From positions 1-33,842 of the forward strand of contig DASTAY010000008.1 of assembly GCA_035712345.1 (NCBI GenBank): DNA of 33,842 nt. The letters are read 5' to 3'. The notes under the pieces were generated by a model, which worked only from the letters and a program-made list of their open reading frames with translations, was not told the DNA's origin and did not search any database. Positions 1 through 7,679 of this stretch are shown piece after piece. The first letter of the stretch is position 1, and the number at the start of each line of letters is the position of its first letter. Source of the stretch: VRUE01 sp035712345 (GTDB lineage Bacteria; Actinomycetota; Thermoleophilia; Solirubrobacterales; 70-9). The translations under genes and the position numbers were made by a program.

Positions 1-228
1 GCCAAGAAGGGGCTGATCATCAACTCCAAGAACCTCTGCGGATCCAAGAACAGGGCCAACGTGCTCGCCACCGGGCACAACGGCAAGCAGTTCCACACGC
101 ATCCCGTGATGAGGGCTCAGTGTGGACACAAGCGCTCGCACGAGCGGCATCAGCGGCGGGGCGGTCCTAAATCAAGAGCGCTTATAACCCGCTCGATTGA
201 GAATTCGGTCAGACTCCCCCGGCCCTGA
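1..228 (+). CDS. C-terminal fragment of a probable secreted/envelope protein (5' end outside window)
   Basis: Frame 1 is open from the first base to a TGA at 226-228, giving 75 residues with no start in the window. The fragment contains GLIINSKNLC, then NGKQFHTHP and MRAQC. From memory this pattern (K-G-L-I-x-N-S-x-N-L-C, about 20 residues, NGK, final x-A-x-C) closes a family of long secreted proteins common in Solirubrobacterales; the function is unknown to me. A basic tail (GHKRSHERHQRR) follows and the frame then runs into the hairpin at 215-240. The last 20 bases overlap the convergent gene at 209-541. The family assignment is by recollection of the motif only. Confidence 0.55.
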   Translation, partial: AKKGLIINSKNLCGSKNRANVLATGHNGKQFHTHPVMRAQCGHKRSHERHQRRGGPKSRALITRSIENSVRLPRP

Positions 229-541
229 AAGGCCGGGGGAGCCGCGCGCACAGGGCGGCGAAGATGCCGACCGCGATCAGGGCGCCAAGCCAGTGCGCGC
301 CGAGGAGGACGAAGAGCAGGCTGGGAATGCCGGCCAGTACCGCCCGCAAGAGCACAGCCGCCTCCGGCAATCCCACCACCCGCGCAGTTAGCCAGGCGCA
401 GGCCAGCCAGGCGAGGGGGCCGATCAGCCAGCCCCAGCTTTCGAAAAAGCCGTGCGAGAAGACGATCGCCAGCAGCAGCGAGAGCACCGCCACGGCGACG
501 ATCTGCACGATCGCCACGCGCCAGAGTATTTCCGAGTCCAC
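209..541 (-). CDS. Small multi-pass membrane protein, unknown function
   Basis: 110 residues from a GTG at 541. The sequence is almost entirely hydrophobic, with segments near residues 8-29, 34-52, 60-82 and 84-101, so three or four membrane helices are likely; there is no cleavable signal peptide. A short basic tail (LPRPFR) ends it. It begins about 20 bases after the end of the SIMPL pseudogene and probably belongs to the same minus-strand unit as the VOC gene. I recognise no named family. The tail-to-tail overlap with the gene at 1-228 places its C-terminal codons within the hairpin at 215-240. Confidence 0.6.
   Translation of the reverse strand: MDSEILWRVAIVQIVAVAVLSLLLAIVFSHGFFESWGWLIGPLAWLACAWLTARVVGLPEAAVLLRAVLAGIPSLLFVLLGAHWLGALIAVGIFAALCARLPRPFRAGGV
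215..240. terminator. Perfect 10-bp hairpin between convergent genes
   Basis: The arms at 215-224 and 231-240 are exact inverted complements (TCCCCCGGCC and GGCCGGGGGA) around a CTGAAA loop. There is no T-tract on either strand, so it would be a GC-rich bidirectional terminator. The TGA stop of the plus-strand gene (226-228) lies inside the loop, and the last codons of the minus-strand gene lie in the stem. Confidence 0.6.
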
Positions 542-562
542 GCGGCGATTCTCTCAGGAGCG

Positions 563-833
563 CTATTCGAGCGCGAAGACCACGCGAACGGTCGCCGTCA
601 CCGTCGAGCCGCCCGGCTTGGTGGGAGGCACCGGCGCCGCGACACCCTTGGCGCCTCATAGGCGGCTTCGGGGTCGCCGCCGAGAAGCGCAGGGCGGCGG
701 TGTCGTTGGGCACTTCCTGGGTCGCCGTCCCCTAGACGGAGACGGTCCGTTCCTGCGCAGCGGCGGCGCCGGGAACGAGCAGGAGCAGGGCGCAGAGCGG
801 CGCCAGCAAGGACGCTCGCGTCGAAGATCTCAT
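563..833 (-). pseudogene. Decayed SIMPL (DUF541) domain secreted protein
   Basis: An ATG at 833 overlaps the TGA of the upstream VOC gene (ATGA). The first 33 codons encode a clear signal peptide (basic start, LLAPLCALLLLVPGAAAA) followed by QERTVSV, and then TAG at 732-734. The same frame continues as GTATQEVPNDTAALRFSA, which is the conserved beginning of SIMPL domains (V-x-G-x-A-x-x-x-V-P-N-D-x-A-x-L). After PKPP the frame is lost. Another frame ends STVTATVRVVFALE and a stop at 563-565, resembling the usual SIMPL C-terminus. A normal SIMPL protein has about 200 residues or more, so the central part of the domain is deleted in addition to the stop and frameshift. SIMPL proteins are periplasmic or surface proteins of poorly defined, often stress-related role. 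Sequencing error could explain the stop but not the missing core. Confidence 0.7.
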
Positions 834-1318
834 GCTCGGCCTTCCTCACCGTCGGCCGCTCTGCGCAACGCAGCGATGTCGAGCTTGCGCATCCCCAGCA
901 TCGCCTTCATCGCCCGCTCGGCCCGCCGCTCGTCGGGATCGGCGAACAGCTCTTCCATCCCGGTCGGCACGACCTGCCACGAGAGCCCATAGCGGTCCTT
1001 GAGCCAGCCGCACGGTCCCTCCTCGCCACCGTCGGAGAGCCGGTCCCAGAAGTAGTCGACCTCCTCCTGGGTCTCGCATTCGACCATGAGGGAGACGGCC
1101 TCGTCGAACTGGAACTGGGGGCCGCCGTTGATGCCGATGAAGCGCTGCCCGTCCAGCTCGAACTCAACGGTCATCACCATGCCCGCCTCCCGCGGTCCGG
1201 CCTCGGTGTAGTGCGTGACGTTGACGACCCGCGAGTTGTCGAAGACGCCGACGTAGAATTCCGCCGCCTCGACGGCCTCGGTGTCGAACCAAAGGTTGGG
1301 AGTGATCTTCTGCTGCAT
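830..1318 (-). CDS. VOC-family protein, PhnB-like (3-dmu-9_3-mt type)
   Basis: 162 residues from the ATG at 1318. An AGGAGG lies 8 bases upstream; the GTG three codons earlier would sit directly against it, so the ATG is preferred. The opening (QQKITPNLWFDTEAVEAAEF) and the ELDGQ, NGGPQF, CETQEEVDYFWDRLS and CGWLKDRYGLSWQVVP segments are the conserved blocks of the PhnB-like branch of the vicinal oxygen chelate superfamily. The closing LGMRKLDIAALRRA is also typical. The reaction is unknown for most members. The stop overlaps the start of the SIMPL pseudogene by four bases, suggesting former translational coupling. Confidence 0.88.
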   Translation of the reverse strand: MQQKITPNLWFDTEAVEAAEFYVGVFDNSRVVNVTHYTEAGPREAGMVMTVEFELDGQRFIGINGGPQFQFDEAVSLMVECETQEEVDYFWDRLSDGGEEGPCGWLKDRYGLSWQVVPTGMEELFADPDERRAERAMKAMLGMRKLDIAALRRAADGEEGRA

Positions 1319-1386
1319 GGTTACCACCTCCTGGCGTACCGGTACCCGGTCGGGTGTGGACTATCCTCCCCGAACGGTCCCGATCG

Positions 1387-1459
1387 GGGCGGTTAGCTCA
1401 GTTGGGAGAGCGCCTGCCTTACAAGCAGGAGGTCGCTGGTTCGAGCCCGGCACCGCCCA
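1387..1459 (+). tRNA. tRNA-Val (anticodon TAC)
   Basis: 73 bases. The acceptor arms GGGCGGT and ACCGCCC pair fully. The D-arm contains AGCTCAGTTGGGAGAGC. The anticodon stem CCTGC/GCAGG encloses CTTACAA (TAC). The T-arm has GCTGG, TTCGAGC, CCGGC. The discriminator base is A and CCA is not encoded. It is convergent with the minus-strand gene ending at 1506. The 46 bases after it contain two overlapping inverted repeats (GGCGCC...GGCGC and CCTGGG...CCCAGG) that may act as a terminator. Confidence 0.96.
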
Positions 1460-1505
1460 TTCGCGTCCGGCGTCGGCGCCCTGGGGTGCGTGGCGCAAGC
1501 CCAGG

Positions 1506-1955
1506 TCAGGACGTGCCCACCCCGATCGCCGTCAGGAATACGAGCACCAGCGTGGTCGCCGCGAGCACGCCGTGGGCGCCGACGACCGGCACCGGGAAGC
1601 GCCGCTCGGCCGGCCGCTCCGGGGAACCTCCACCGGGAGCGGCGCCGGCTGGGCCCGCCGCGACGCCCTGCCGCTGCTGCAGCCAGATCGCGAGCATCGT
1701 GAAGCCGAGCAGGGCGACGATGAGGAGGAGGACGAAGGCGATCCATGCGAGCGCGTCGCTGTCCGTCGCCAGATAGACGATCCACAGCACCAGCCCGGTT
1801 GCCGCGAGGGCGAAGTGGCCGAGGATCAGCGGTGGCCGGATCAGCCGGCCGCTGTGGCGTGCCTGCTCCATGCCGCCGTTGCCAAGCCAGATTGCGAGCA
1901 TGACGAATCCGCCGCCCGCCGTGATGACCCAGGTGATCAGCGCTGCCCATTCCAT
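1506..1955 (-). CDS. Four-helix membrane protein, unknown function
   Basis: 149 residues from the ATG at 1955, preceded by AAAGGAGA about 5 bases upstream, which fixes the start. Hydrophobic segments lie near residues 4-24, 40-61, 67-88 and 127-147, separated by short charged loops. A Gly/Pro/Ala-rich linker around residues 95-120 precedes the last helix. Its start lies 19 bases inside the DUF2231-type gene, so the two are probably co-translated. I recognise no named family. Both partners being small membrane proteins suggests a shared envelope role, which is inference. Confidence 0.75.
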   Translation of the reverse strand: MEWAALITWVITAGGGFVMLAIWLGNGGMEQARHSGRLIRPPLILGHFALAATGLVLWIVYLATDSDALAWIAFVLLLIVALLGFTMLAIWLQQRQGVAAGPAGAAPGGGSPERPAERRFPVPVVGAHGVLAATTLVLVFLTAIGVGTS

Positions 1956-2419
1956 CGATCTCTCCTTTCGTCGCAATCGCTCACTACCCGGGTTCCGTGA
2001 ACGAACACCAACGTTCCGCCGAGCCAACCGCCTACGGTCAGGACGACGAAGCCCGCTATCGCCAAGATCAGGCCGCCGGTCGTCACGTCGCCGTGCTCGT
2101 AGCCGGGATGCTGCTGCCAGGCGGCGAGCGCGAACAGAGTCACCGCGGTGAGCATCGCGCTCAGGTGCCAGGTCGCGGTGCGCCAGCGCTGGCTTCCCCA
2201 CTCGAGCGCCACCCAGTCGGCGAAGCCGGTCAGCGCCGTCGGCGCGGCGGCGATCAGGCCGCCGATCAGCGCCAGCCACGCCGCCGGCCCGGCCTTGTCC
2301 TCGATTGCGCCCACGTAGCCCAGGATCGCCAGGCCGGTGGCGAGCGCAAACATCCCGATCGTCGCGTCGGTCAGCGGTGGGTGCAGCGGGTGTCCTCGCA
2401 GGCCGCGCAAGAGCTTCAT
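1937..2419 (-). CDS. DUF2231-type membrane protein
   Basis: 160 residues from the ATG at 2419. The N-terminal LRGHPLHPPLTDATIG and the C-terminal GGWLGGTLVFVHGTRV are the signature ends of DUF2231 membrane proteins. Four hydrophobic segments lie near residues 20-38, 46-66, 84-103 and 115-140. The conserved histidines in the first motif and the late His suggest a redox or metal-related role, but the family's function is not established as far as I know. The start directly abuts the TAG of the upstream gene (TAGATG) and the end overlaps the next gene by 19 bases, so it sits in a tight operon. Confidence 0.85.
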   Translation of the reverse strand: MKLLRGLRGHPLHPPLTDATIGMFALATGLAILGYVGAIEDKAGPAAWLALIGGLIAAAPTALTGFADWVALEWGSQRWRTATWHLSAMLTAVTLFALAAWQQHPGYEHGDVTTGGLILAIAGFVVLTVGGWLGGTLVFVHGTRVVSDCDERRDRWNGQR

Positions 2420-2710
2420 CTACCCGTTGGCGTCGCCTTCCATCGACTTCTTACCTCGCGATCGCGAATTCGCCCACACCCACAACTGTCGCCACAGCGA
2501 GGGAGGCCGCGGCTGGGTCGCTCGCCACTCCTCCTCGGTGGGCAGCTTGCCCGTCTTGCGGGCCGCCAGAACGCACTCGGTGTGGGCGTGGCGGCGCTGG
2601 TCCATGTCGCCTTCAGGGGCGACCAGGAAGTGCTCGCTGAGGGCGGGGAGGTGGTTGCCGCAGAAGGGACAGCGGTAGGTCGCCGGCTTGCGGTTCTGCG
2701 CCGGCCGCAT
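2420..2710 (-). CDS. Small CxxC protein, unknown function
   Basis: 96 residues from the ATG at 2710 (MRPAQNRKPATYRC). A GTG at 2755 in the same frame would add 15 residues; I prefer the ATG because the shorter start gives the compact conserved-looking protein, but no strong ribosome site supports either. The protein contains YRCPFCGNHLP followed by SEHFLVAPEGD and RRHAHTECVLAAR. A CPFC pair plus His and Cys farther on could bind one zinc ion. The C-terminus is Trp- and Arg-rich (SLWRQLWVWANSRSRG). It abuts the DUF2231 gene and follows the oxygenase gene by about 60 bases. Confidence 0.7.
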   Translation of the reverse strand: MRPAQNRKPATYRCPFCGNHLPALSEHFLVAPEGDMDQRRHAHTECVLAARKTGKLPTEEEWRATQPRPPSLWRQLWVWANSRSRGKKSMEGDANG

Positions 2711-2770
2711 CGCCCACCAGCGGACGTTCCGGCGCTCAGGGGTCAATATGGACACCCGAGCACCGCCACG

Positions 2771-3667
2771 TCACGGTGAGGCGCCGGCGCGCAGCTGCGG
2801 CGTCGCCGTGCCGCCGCGACGGCGCTCGGTTTCGGTGACGACGTCGAAGAAGACGTCGTTGCGGCCACGGCGCATGCGGTAGGGGAAGAGGCCGCGGCCG
2901 CGGCGGCTCGCGGCGGCGATCGCGCGGAAGCTCGACTCGTGGGCGCGGCTCCAGTGGATGCCGAAGATCCGTCGTACGCGCGGCGGCAGCGTTCCCTTGA
3001 TCAGGTGGTTCTGGAAGGCGATGTTGCCGCGCGCCGGCGCCGGCACCGGCTGGCGAAAGGCGACCAGTGGCGCCATCTCGAGGCCGTGCTCGGTCGCCTG
3101 CAGGTCGGGCGCGGTGAGCCTGCCGTCGAACCAGGCCTTGAACTCGACGTGGCTCCCCGGCGCCTCGCTCGCCGGCAGGCCGAAGAGCTCGCCGAAGCGG
3201 ACGTAGTCCTGCCAGAGGCGCTCGCGCTCCTCGGGATCCAGCGGCCGCACCAGCGTCTCGTACATCTCCCGGCCCGAATCGGCGATCACCGCCAGCGTCC
3301 ACAGCATCAGCTCGGGATCGAAGGCGGAGTAGGGAGTGCCGGCGGCAAACGGGCCCGCCGCCTCGGGCAGCTCGCCCTTGACCGTCTCGTGCAGGCGCCG
3401 CACCTTGGCCAGCGCCGCGTCGGCCTCCGCGCGCGTGCCGAGGAAGACCGTCTCCTGGATCTTCGCCGTGCGGACCAGCCGCTCGAAGGGCCTGTTGCCC
3501 GACCAGGTCGAGAGCATCGTGCCGGTATAGGTGAGCGGTTCCAGCGCCCCGATCAGGAGCGCCCGCTGGCCGTAGAGAAGACCGACGGCGCGCTCGCCGT
3601 GGACCCGGCGCGCCATCGAGCTCCCGGGCGGGAAGTAGTGCTCCTCGGAGTTCACCGCGCCCGTCAC
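2771..3667 (-). CDS. MpaB-type oxygenase (DUF2236 family)
   Basis: 298 residues from a GTG at 3667. The opening YFPPGSSMARRVHGERAVGLLYGQRALLIGALEPLT and the ETVFLGTRAEADAALAKVRRLHETVKG block match DUF2236/MpaB-like proteins, related to latex-clearing protein and mycophenolic-acid MpaB. These are heme or metal-dependent oxygenases acting on hydrophobic substrates; the bacterial substrates are mostly unknown. The middle has DPELMLWTLAVIADSGREMYE, also typical. It follows the FtsH-like gene by 12 bases on the same strand, so co-transcription is likely. The start codon has only a distant GGAG upstream and is less certain than the family. Confidence 0.85.
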   Translation of the reverse strand: MTGAVNSEEHYFPPGSSMARRVHGERAVGLLYGQRALLIGALEPLTYTGTMLSTWSGNRPFERLVRTAKIQETVFLGTRAEADAALAKVRRLHETVKGELPEAAGPFAAGTPYSAFDPELMLWTLAVIADSGREMYETLVRPLDPEERERLWQDYVRFGELFGLPASEAPGSHVEFKAWFDGRLTAPDLQATEHGLEMAPLVAFRQPVPAPARGNIAFQNHLIKGTLPPRVRRIFGIHWSRAHESSFRAIAAASRRGRGLFPYRMRRGRNDVFFDVVTETERRRGGTATPQLRAGASP

Positions 3668-3679
3668 CGCACGGTGATT

Positions 3680-5227
3680 CTACTCCGGTGCAGGGGCCTC
3701 CGAGGAAAGCGCGGCAGGCGCCGCCGCGGCGGAGCGGCTCGGGCCGTCGAGCTCGTGCGCGGCGAAGACCTCGTCGAGTTCCTCGCGGGTCAGCGTCTCA
3801 CGCTCGAGCGCCGCCGCGGCGAGGTCGTCGAGGCATTGGCGGTTGCCGGCGAGCAGCGCCCGCGCCCGCCGGTAGGCCTCGCGCGCCAGCGTCATCGCCG
3901 CCACGTCGACGTCGCGGCGGGTGCGGTCTGAGAGCGCGTAGTCGCCCGTCGGCAGCGCGATCGGCGGCGCCCCGTCGGCGTCCAGCGCCACCCCCATGCC
4001 GAACTCGGCGACCATCTGGCGGCAGACCATGTGGACGCGCTGCAGGTCGTCGCTCGCTCCCGAGTAGGACGCGTCCATCACCTCCTCCTCGGCGGCGCGC
4101 CCGCCGAGCAGCGTCACCAGCTCGTCGAGCAGCTCCTCGCGCGACTTCAGGTAGCTGTCCTCCTGCGGCGAGTGGCCGACGAAGCCGAGCGCCGGCCCGC
4201 GCGGCACGATGCTGAGGATCTCCGGAGGGTCGAGCCCGAGCAGCCGCCGACAGAGCGCGTGGCCGGCCTCGTGATAGGCGACGATCCGCCGCTCCTTCGG
4301 GCTCAGCCGGCGCGCCTGCTGGGAGCCGACCGACTGGCGCAGCAGCGCCTCGTCGAGGTCCTCGCGCGCCGTCGCGTCCCGTCCGGCGCGCCCGGCGATG
4401 ATCGCCGCCTCGTTGAGCGCGTTGGCGAGCTGGGCGCCGGTCATCCCGGTCGTCTTGCGCGCCACGTCGGTCAGGTCGAGGTCGTGGGCGAGCGGCTTGC
4501 CCTTGGCGTGGGCGCGCAGGATCGCCTCGCGGCCGTCGCGGTCGGGTGGAGCGACCAGCACCTGGCGGTCGAAGCGGCCCGGCCGCAGCAGCGCCTTGTC
4601 GAGCTTGTCGACGTAGTTGGAGGCGGCGATCACGATCACCGTCCCCGGATCGCGCTCGAAGCCGTCGAGCTCGACCAGCAGCTGGTTCAGCGCCTGCTCG
4701 CGCTCGCTCGAGCCGCCATCTCCACCACCGCCGCTGCGCGCGCCCCCGACCGCGTCCAGCTCGTCGATGAAGATGACGGCCCGGCCCGACTTGCGCGCCT
4801 CCTTGAACAGGCGCCGGATGCGGGCGGCTCCCCTCCCCACGAACATCTCGACGAAGCTCGAGCCCGAGGCCGAGAAGAAGTCGACGCCGGCCTGCGCGGC
4901 AACCGCCCGCGCGAGCATCGTCTTGCCGGTCCCCGGCGGCCCGAAGAGCAGCACGCCGCGCGGCGGCTGCGCTCCCAGCGCGGCGAAGCGCTCGGGATCG
5001 CGAAGCCACTCGGCCACGTCCATCAGCTCGTCCTTGGCGGCGTCGACGCCCTGCACCTCCTCCCAGAGCACGGGCTTGGTCTTGCTCGCCTTGACCGTCT
5101 CCGGCTTGGTCGCCCCGAGCGTGCCGCGCAGCAGCGTCACGAAGACGAGCAGCAGGCCGAACATGAAGAAGACCCCGAAGACGGGGTACCAGTCGAAGAA
5201 GAAGCTCTTGACGTCGGCGAGGGGCAA
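3680..5227 (-). CDS. ftsH: FtsH-like AAA metalloprotease lacking the extracytoplasmic domain
   Basis: 515 residues from a TTG at 5227. One membrane segment lies near residues 13-33. The AAA module has Walker A GPPGTGKT (96-103), pore motif FVG (129-131), Walker B IFIDELDAVG and the second region of homology ending LLRPGRFDR (213-221). The zinc protease domain has HEAGH (319-323) and a third-ligand candidate Asp near 393 (SGASDDLQRV). FtsH is a membrane-bound ATP-driven protease that degrades membrane and regulatory proteins. Usual FtsH has about 610-700 residues with two N-terminal helices flanking a periplasmic domain; here the first helix and that domain are missing. The TTG has no clear ribosome site, but the upstream 87 bases do not encode the missing part. 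Co-directional with the MpaB gene 12 bases downstream. Confidence 0.9.
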   Translation of the reverse strand: MPLADVKSFFFDWYPVFGVFFMFGLLLVFVTLLRGTLGATKPETVKASKTKPVLWEEVQGVDAAKDELMDVAEWLRDPERFAALGAQPPRGVLLFGPPGTGKTMLARAVAAQAGVDFFSASGSSFVEMFVGRGAARIRRLFKEARKSGRAVIFIDELDAVGGARSGGGGDGGSSEREQALNQLLVELDGFERDPGTVIVIAASNYVDKLDKALLRPGRFDRQVLVAPPDRDGREAILRAHAKGKPLAHDLDLTDVARKTTGMTGAQLANALNEAAIIAGRAGRDATAREDLDEALLRQSVGSQQARRLSPKERRIVAYHEAGHALCRRLLGLDPPEILSIVPRGPALGFVGHSPQEDSYLKSREELLDELVTLLGGRAAEEEVMDASYSGASDDLQRVHMVCRQMVAEFGMGVALDADGAPPIALPTGDYALSDRTRRDVDVAAMTLAREAYRRARALLAGNRQCLDDLAAAALERETLTREELDEVFAAHELDGPSRSAAAAPAALSSEAPAPE

Positions 5228-5314
5228 GCAATCAGTGTCAGGCCAAAGCGGCCACGCTCCAATCGCACATATGTCCGCGGGGTTTGCTTTTGGCTCCGCA
5301 GCGCGCCTGGACGG

Positions 5315-6061
5315 CTATTCGCGGACGACCTGCGAGCCGCCTACGACCGCCTCGAGGCCGTCGTCGGCGAAGACGATCCAGGCCTTGTTGCCGCCGTCGT
5401 AGTCGGGCGCCCAGAGCTTCAGGCTCGCCGGCCGGTCCCAGACGGTGACCTGCTCGTCGCCGGTCTGCTCGAGCCCGCGCCAGATCCGCACGAAGGGGTT
5501 CGATTCCCACTCCTCGCCGATCGTCGTCGGCTCGCGGTGGCCGGGATGGACGGTCGTCTCCGGCGGCAGCTCCATCAGCCGCATCACCGAGGCCCGCAGG
5601 TCGGCGAAGCCGCTCGCGCCGGGCGCCATCGTCCCGCCCACGGTCCCCTTGAAGAGGACGTCGGCGGTGAAGACGTCGGAGCCCTCGACGAGGAAGGCGA
5701 GGTGGCCGGCGGCGTGGCCGGGGGTGTGGATCGCCTCGACCGCGAGGCCGCCCGCGTCGAGCTTCTCGCCATCGGCGAGAGTCACGGCGACCTCGTCCTC
5801 CAGCTCGGCCGCGCACTCGGCGTGGGCCACCAGCGGCGGGTTGCCGAGCGCCCGCCGCGCCTCGGCCAGCCCGGCGACGTGATCGCCGTGGGGGTGGGTG
5901 ACGAGCACATGGGTGATCTCGATCCCGTCGCGCTCGGCCCGCTCCAGCAGCGGCCCAAGCTCGTCGTTGCCGTCGATCAGCACCCCCTTGCCGCTCGCCT
6001 CGTCGGCCACCAGGTAGGCGTTCGACAGCCACATCGGGTTCTCGGTCCGCTCGACGATCAC
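5315..6061 (-). CDS. Metallo-beta-lactamase-fold hydrolase (glyoxalase II-like)
   Basis: 248 residues from a GTG at 6061 that overlaps the TGA of the upstream methyltransferase (GTGA). The metal-binding signature THPHGDH (55-61) is complete, with further ligands expected at H116 (HTPGH), D134 (FTADVLF) and H175 (VHPGH). This is the two-metal hydrolase set of the glyoxalase II branch, which cleaves thioesters or similar bonds. The C-terminal about 50 residues (WDRPASLKLWAPDYDGGNKAWIV...) are beyond the core fold and rich in Trp, Lys and Asp. Overlap with the CFA-synthase-like gene suggests a linked role in lipid or electrophile metabolism, which is inference. A later ATG (MWLSNAY) is an alternative start. 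Confidence 0.88.
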   Translation of the reverse strand: MIVERTENPMWLSNAYLVADEASGKGVLIDGNDELGPLLERAERDGIEITHVLVTHPHGDHVAGLAEARRALGNPPLVAHAECAAELEDEVAVTLADGEKLDAGGLAVEAIHTPGHAAGHLAFLVEGSDVFTADVLFKGTVGGTMAPGASGFADLRASVMRLMELPPETTVHPGHREPTTIGEEWESNPFVRIWRGLEQTGDEQVTVWDRPASLKLWAPDYDGGNKAWIVFADDGLEAVVGGSQVVRE

Positions 6062-7254
6062 CGCGCCCTCGAGTATCGCTGTTTTGCGAAGAGCGCCTGC
6101 ACGTCGCCGATCCGTCCCTCGCGGAAGCCCGCCTCGGAGCTCGTCAGGTAGAAGACCCAGAGGCGGCGGAAGCGCTCGTCGTAGCCCCGCCCGCGCAGCC
6201 GCTCCCAGGCGGCGAGGAAGCGCCGCCGCCATGCCGCCAGCGTCGGCGGGTAGTTGGCCGTTATGTCGGCCGACCAGACCTGGCGCAGGCTCGTCGCCCG
6301 AGCGATGCAGGCGGCGATCGTCGCCTTCGAGGGCAGGCAGCCGCCGGGGAAGACGTGTGCATTGGCGAAGCTGCGCGCCGCCTTCTCGGACTCGTACAGG
6401 CCGTCGTCGATCGTGATCGCCTGCAGGAACATCAGCCCCTCCGGCGCGAGCAGCTCGTCGCAGCGGCGGAAGAACTCGTCGAAGTGGTTCCAGCCGACCG
6501 CCTCGATCATCTCTATGGAGACGAGCTTGTCGTAGCTGCCGCGCAAATCGCGGTAGTCCTCGAGCAGCACGGTGACCCGGTCCTCCAGCCCCGCCTCGCG
6601 CACCCGCTCGCTCGCCAGCCGGTGCTGCTCGCGCGAGATCGTCGTCGTCGTCACCCGGCAGCCGTACTCGCGGGCGGCGTGCACGGCAAGGCCGCCCCAG
6701 CCGGTGCCGATCTCCAGCAGGTGGTCGTCGGGGCCGAGCTCGAGTTGCCCGCAGATCCGCTCGAGCTTCGCCAGCTGCGCCTCCTCGAGGCTCGCCCCCT
6801 CGCTCGGGAAGAGCGCGCACGAGTACATCATCCGCTCGTCGAGGAAGGCGGAGAAGAGCTCGTTGCCGAGGTCGTAGTGGGCGGAGACGTTCTCGCGGGC
6901 GCCGCCGCGGCTGTTCTCGGGGACGAGGTGGCGCAGCCGGTGCGTGAGGCCTCGCAGCCGCCAGAGCGCCGTGCGCAGGCGGCTCGGCCGCTGCAGCTCC
7001 CGTGCCGCGATGCGCAGCAGGGCGAGTAGGTCGTCGGTCTCCCAGCGGCCGTCGAGGTAGTCCTCCCCGAGCCCGAGGCTGCCCCGCAGGGCGCCCCGCC
7101 AGACGACCGGGTCGTGGACGGTCACCGTGGCCCGCAGCTCGGCACCCTGCGGCCCGAAGGCCCGCCGCCGCCCATCCTCGACGAGCTCGATCCGTCCCAC
7201 GTGCAGACGGCCGAGCAGCAACTGGACCAGGTGCCGGGCGATCCGATCTCTCAC
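6058..7254 (-). CDS. Cyclopropane-fatty-acyl-phospholipid synthase family methyltransferase
   Basis: 398 residues from a GTG at 7254, about the usual length for the family. The N-terminal part has VVWRGALRGSLGLGEDYLDGRWETDDL, typical of CFA synthases, followed by ENVSAHYDLGNELFSAFLDERMMYSCALF. The SAM-binding motif is LLEIGTGWGGLAVHAA. Later blocks VSIEMIEAVGWNHFDEFFRRC, LQAITIDD, FPGGCLPS and HY-type C-terminal motifs fit the same enzymes. They transfer a methylene or methyl group from SAM to unsaturated acyl chains at the membrane. Tuberculostearate-type methylation or cyclopropanation cannot be told apart here. No clear ribosome site precedes the GTG. Overlaps the MBL-fold gene by four bases. 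Confidence 0.92.
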   Translation of the reverse strand: MRDRIARHLVQLLLGRLHVGRIELVEDGRRRAFGPQGAELRATVTVHDPVVWRGALRGSLGLGEDYLDGRWETDDLLALLRIAARELQRPSRLRTALWRLRGLTHRLRHLVPENSRGGARENVSAHYDLGNELFSAFLDERMMYSCALFPSEGASLEEAQLAKLERICGQLELGPDDHLLEIGTGWGGLAVHAAREYGCRVTTTTISREQHRLASERVREAGLEDRVTVLLEDYRDLRGSYDKLVSIEMIEAVGWNHFDEFFRRCDELLAPEGLMFLQAITIDDGLYESEKAARSFANAHVFPGGCLPSKATIAACIARATSLRQVWSADITANYPPTLAAWRRRFLAAWERLRGRGYDERFRRLWVFYLTSSEAGFREGRIGDVQALFAKQRYSRAR

Positions 7255-7679
7255 GGTGAGACGAAGCTACCCGGTCGGCGGCCCGCCCACCCAGACGCCC
7301 ATATCCGAACTCGGTACGGATCTGGGCGATGAAAGATTTTGCGCAGCAGCGCCTCGCGAGCTACCGTGTCGAGAGTGAAGTGAAGACCGGAAGCACCCGC
7401 GCGCCAGGGCTCCGCCTGGTGCTCCCGGCGACTTTTCGTGATGGTGCTGCTGGCTGACATGCCCATTGCCTCCGCCGCCCCGGGTGGTGCGGCGGAGGAA
7501 GCCGCGCCGACCTGGAGCTCGTTGCTCGACTTCGACCCGGTACGTCCGCCCTGGGCGGGTCGCCGGGCGAAGCAAGGGAGCGGACGCGGGGCGGCGGCGA
7601 GCCGCGCATTGCCGGCGCCCCGCCCGCTCTCGGCATCGCTGCCCGCGCTGGCCGACGAGATAGACCCGGGGCCCGCCCC
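7255..7679. other. Divergent intergenic region of 425 bases with several hairpins
   Basis: This gap separates the minus-strand methyltransferase from the plus-strand metalloprotease and should hold both promoters, though I see no convincing -35/-10 pair. It contains a perfect 10-bp hairpin (7469-7478 with 7489-7498, CCTCCGCCGC/GCGGCGGAGG) and a CCGCCC-T-GGGCGG palindrome near 7546-7558. A plus-strand ORF of 81 codons (7438-7683) ends in a TGA that overlaps the TTG of the metalloprotease; its Ala/Pro/Arg-rich composition looks non-coding and I do not call it a gene. Confidence 0.5.

Noticed and set aside
150..713. 187-codon minus-strand ORF over the membrane protein and SIMPL remnant
   Set aside because: Only its first residues (PNDTAALRFSA) match the SIMPL domain; the rest is out-of-frame sequence after the frameshift.
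4031..6151. 706-codon plus-strand ORF across the FtsH-like and MBL genes
   Set aside because: High GC content leaves long antisense frames open. The minus strand carries Walker, HEAGH and HxHxDH motifs, and this product has none.
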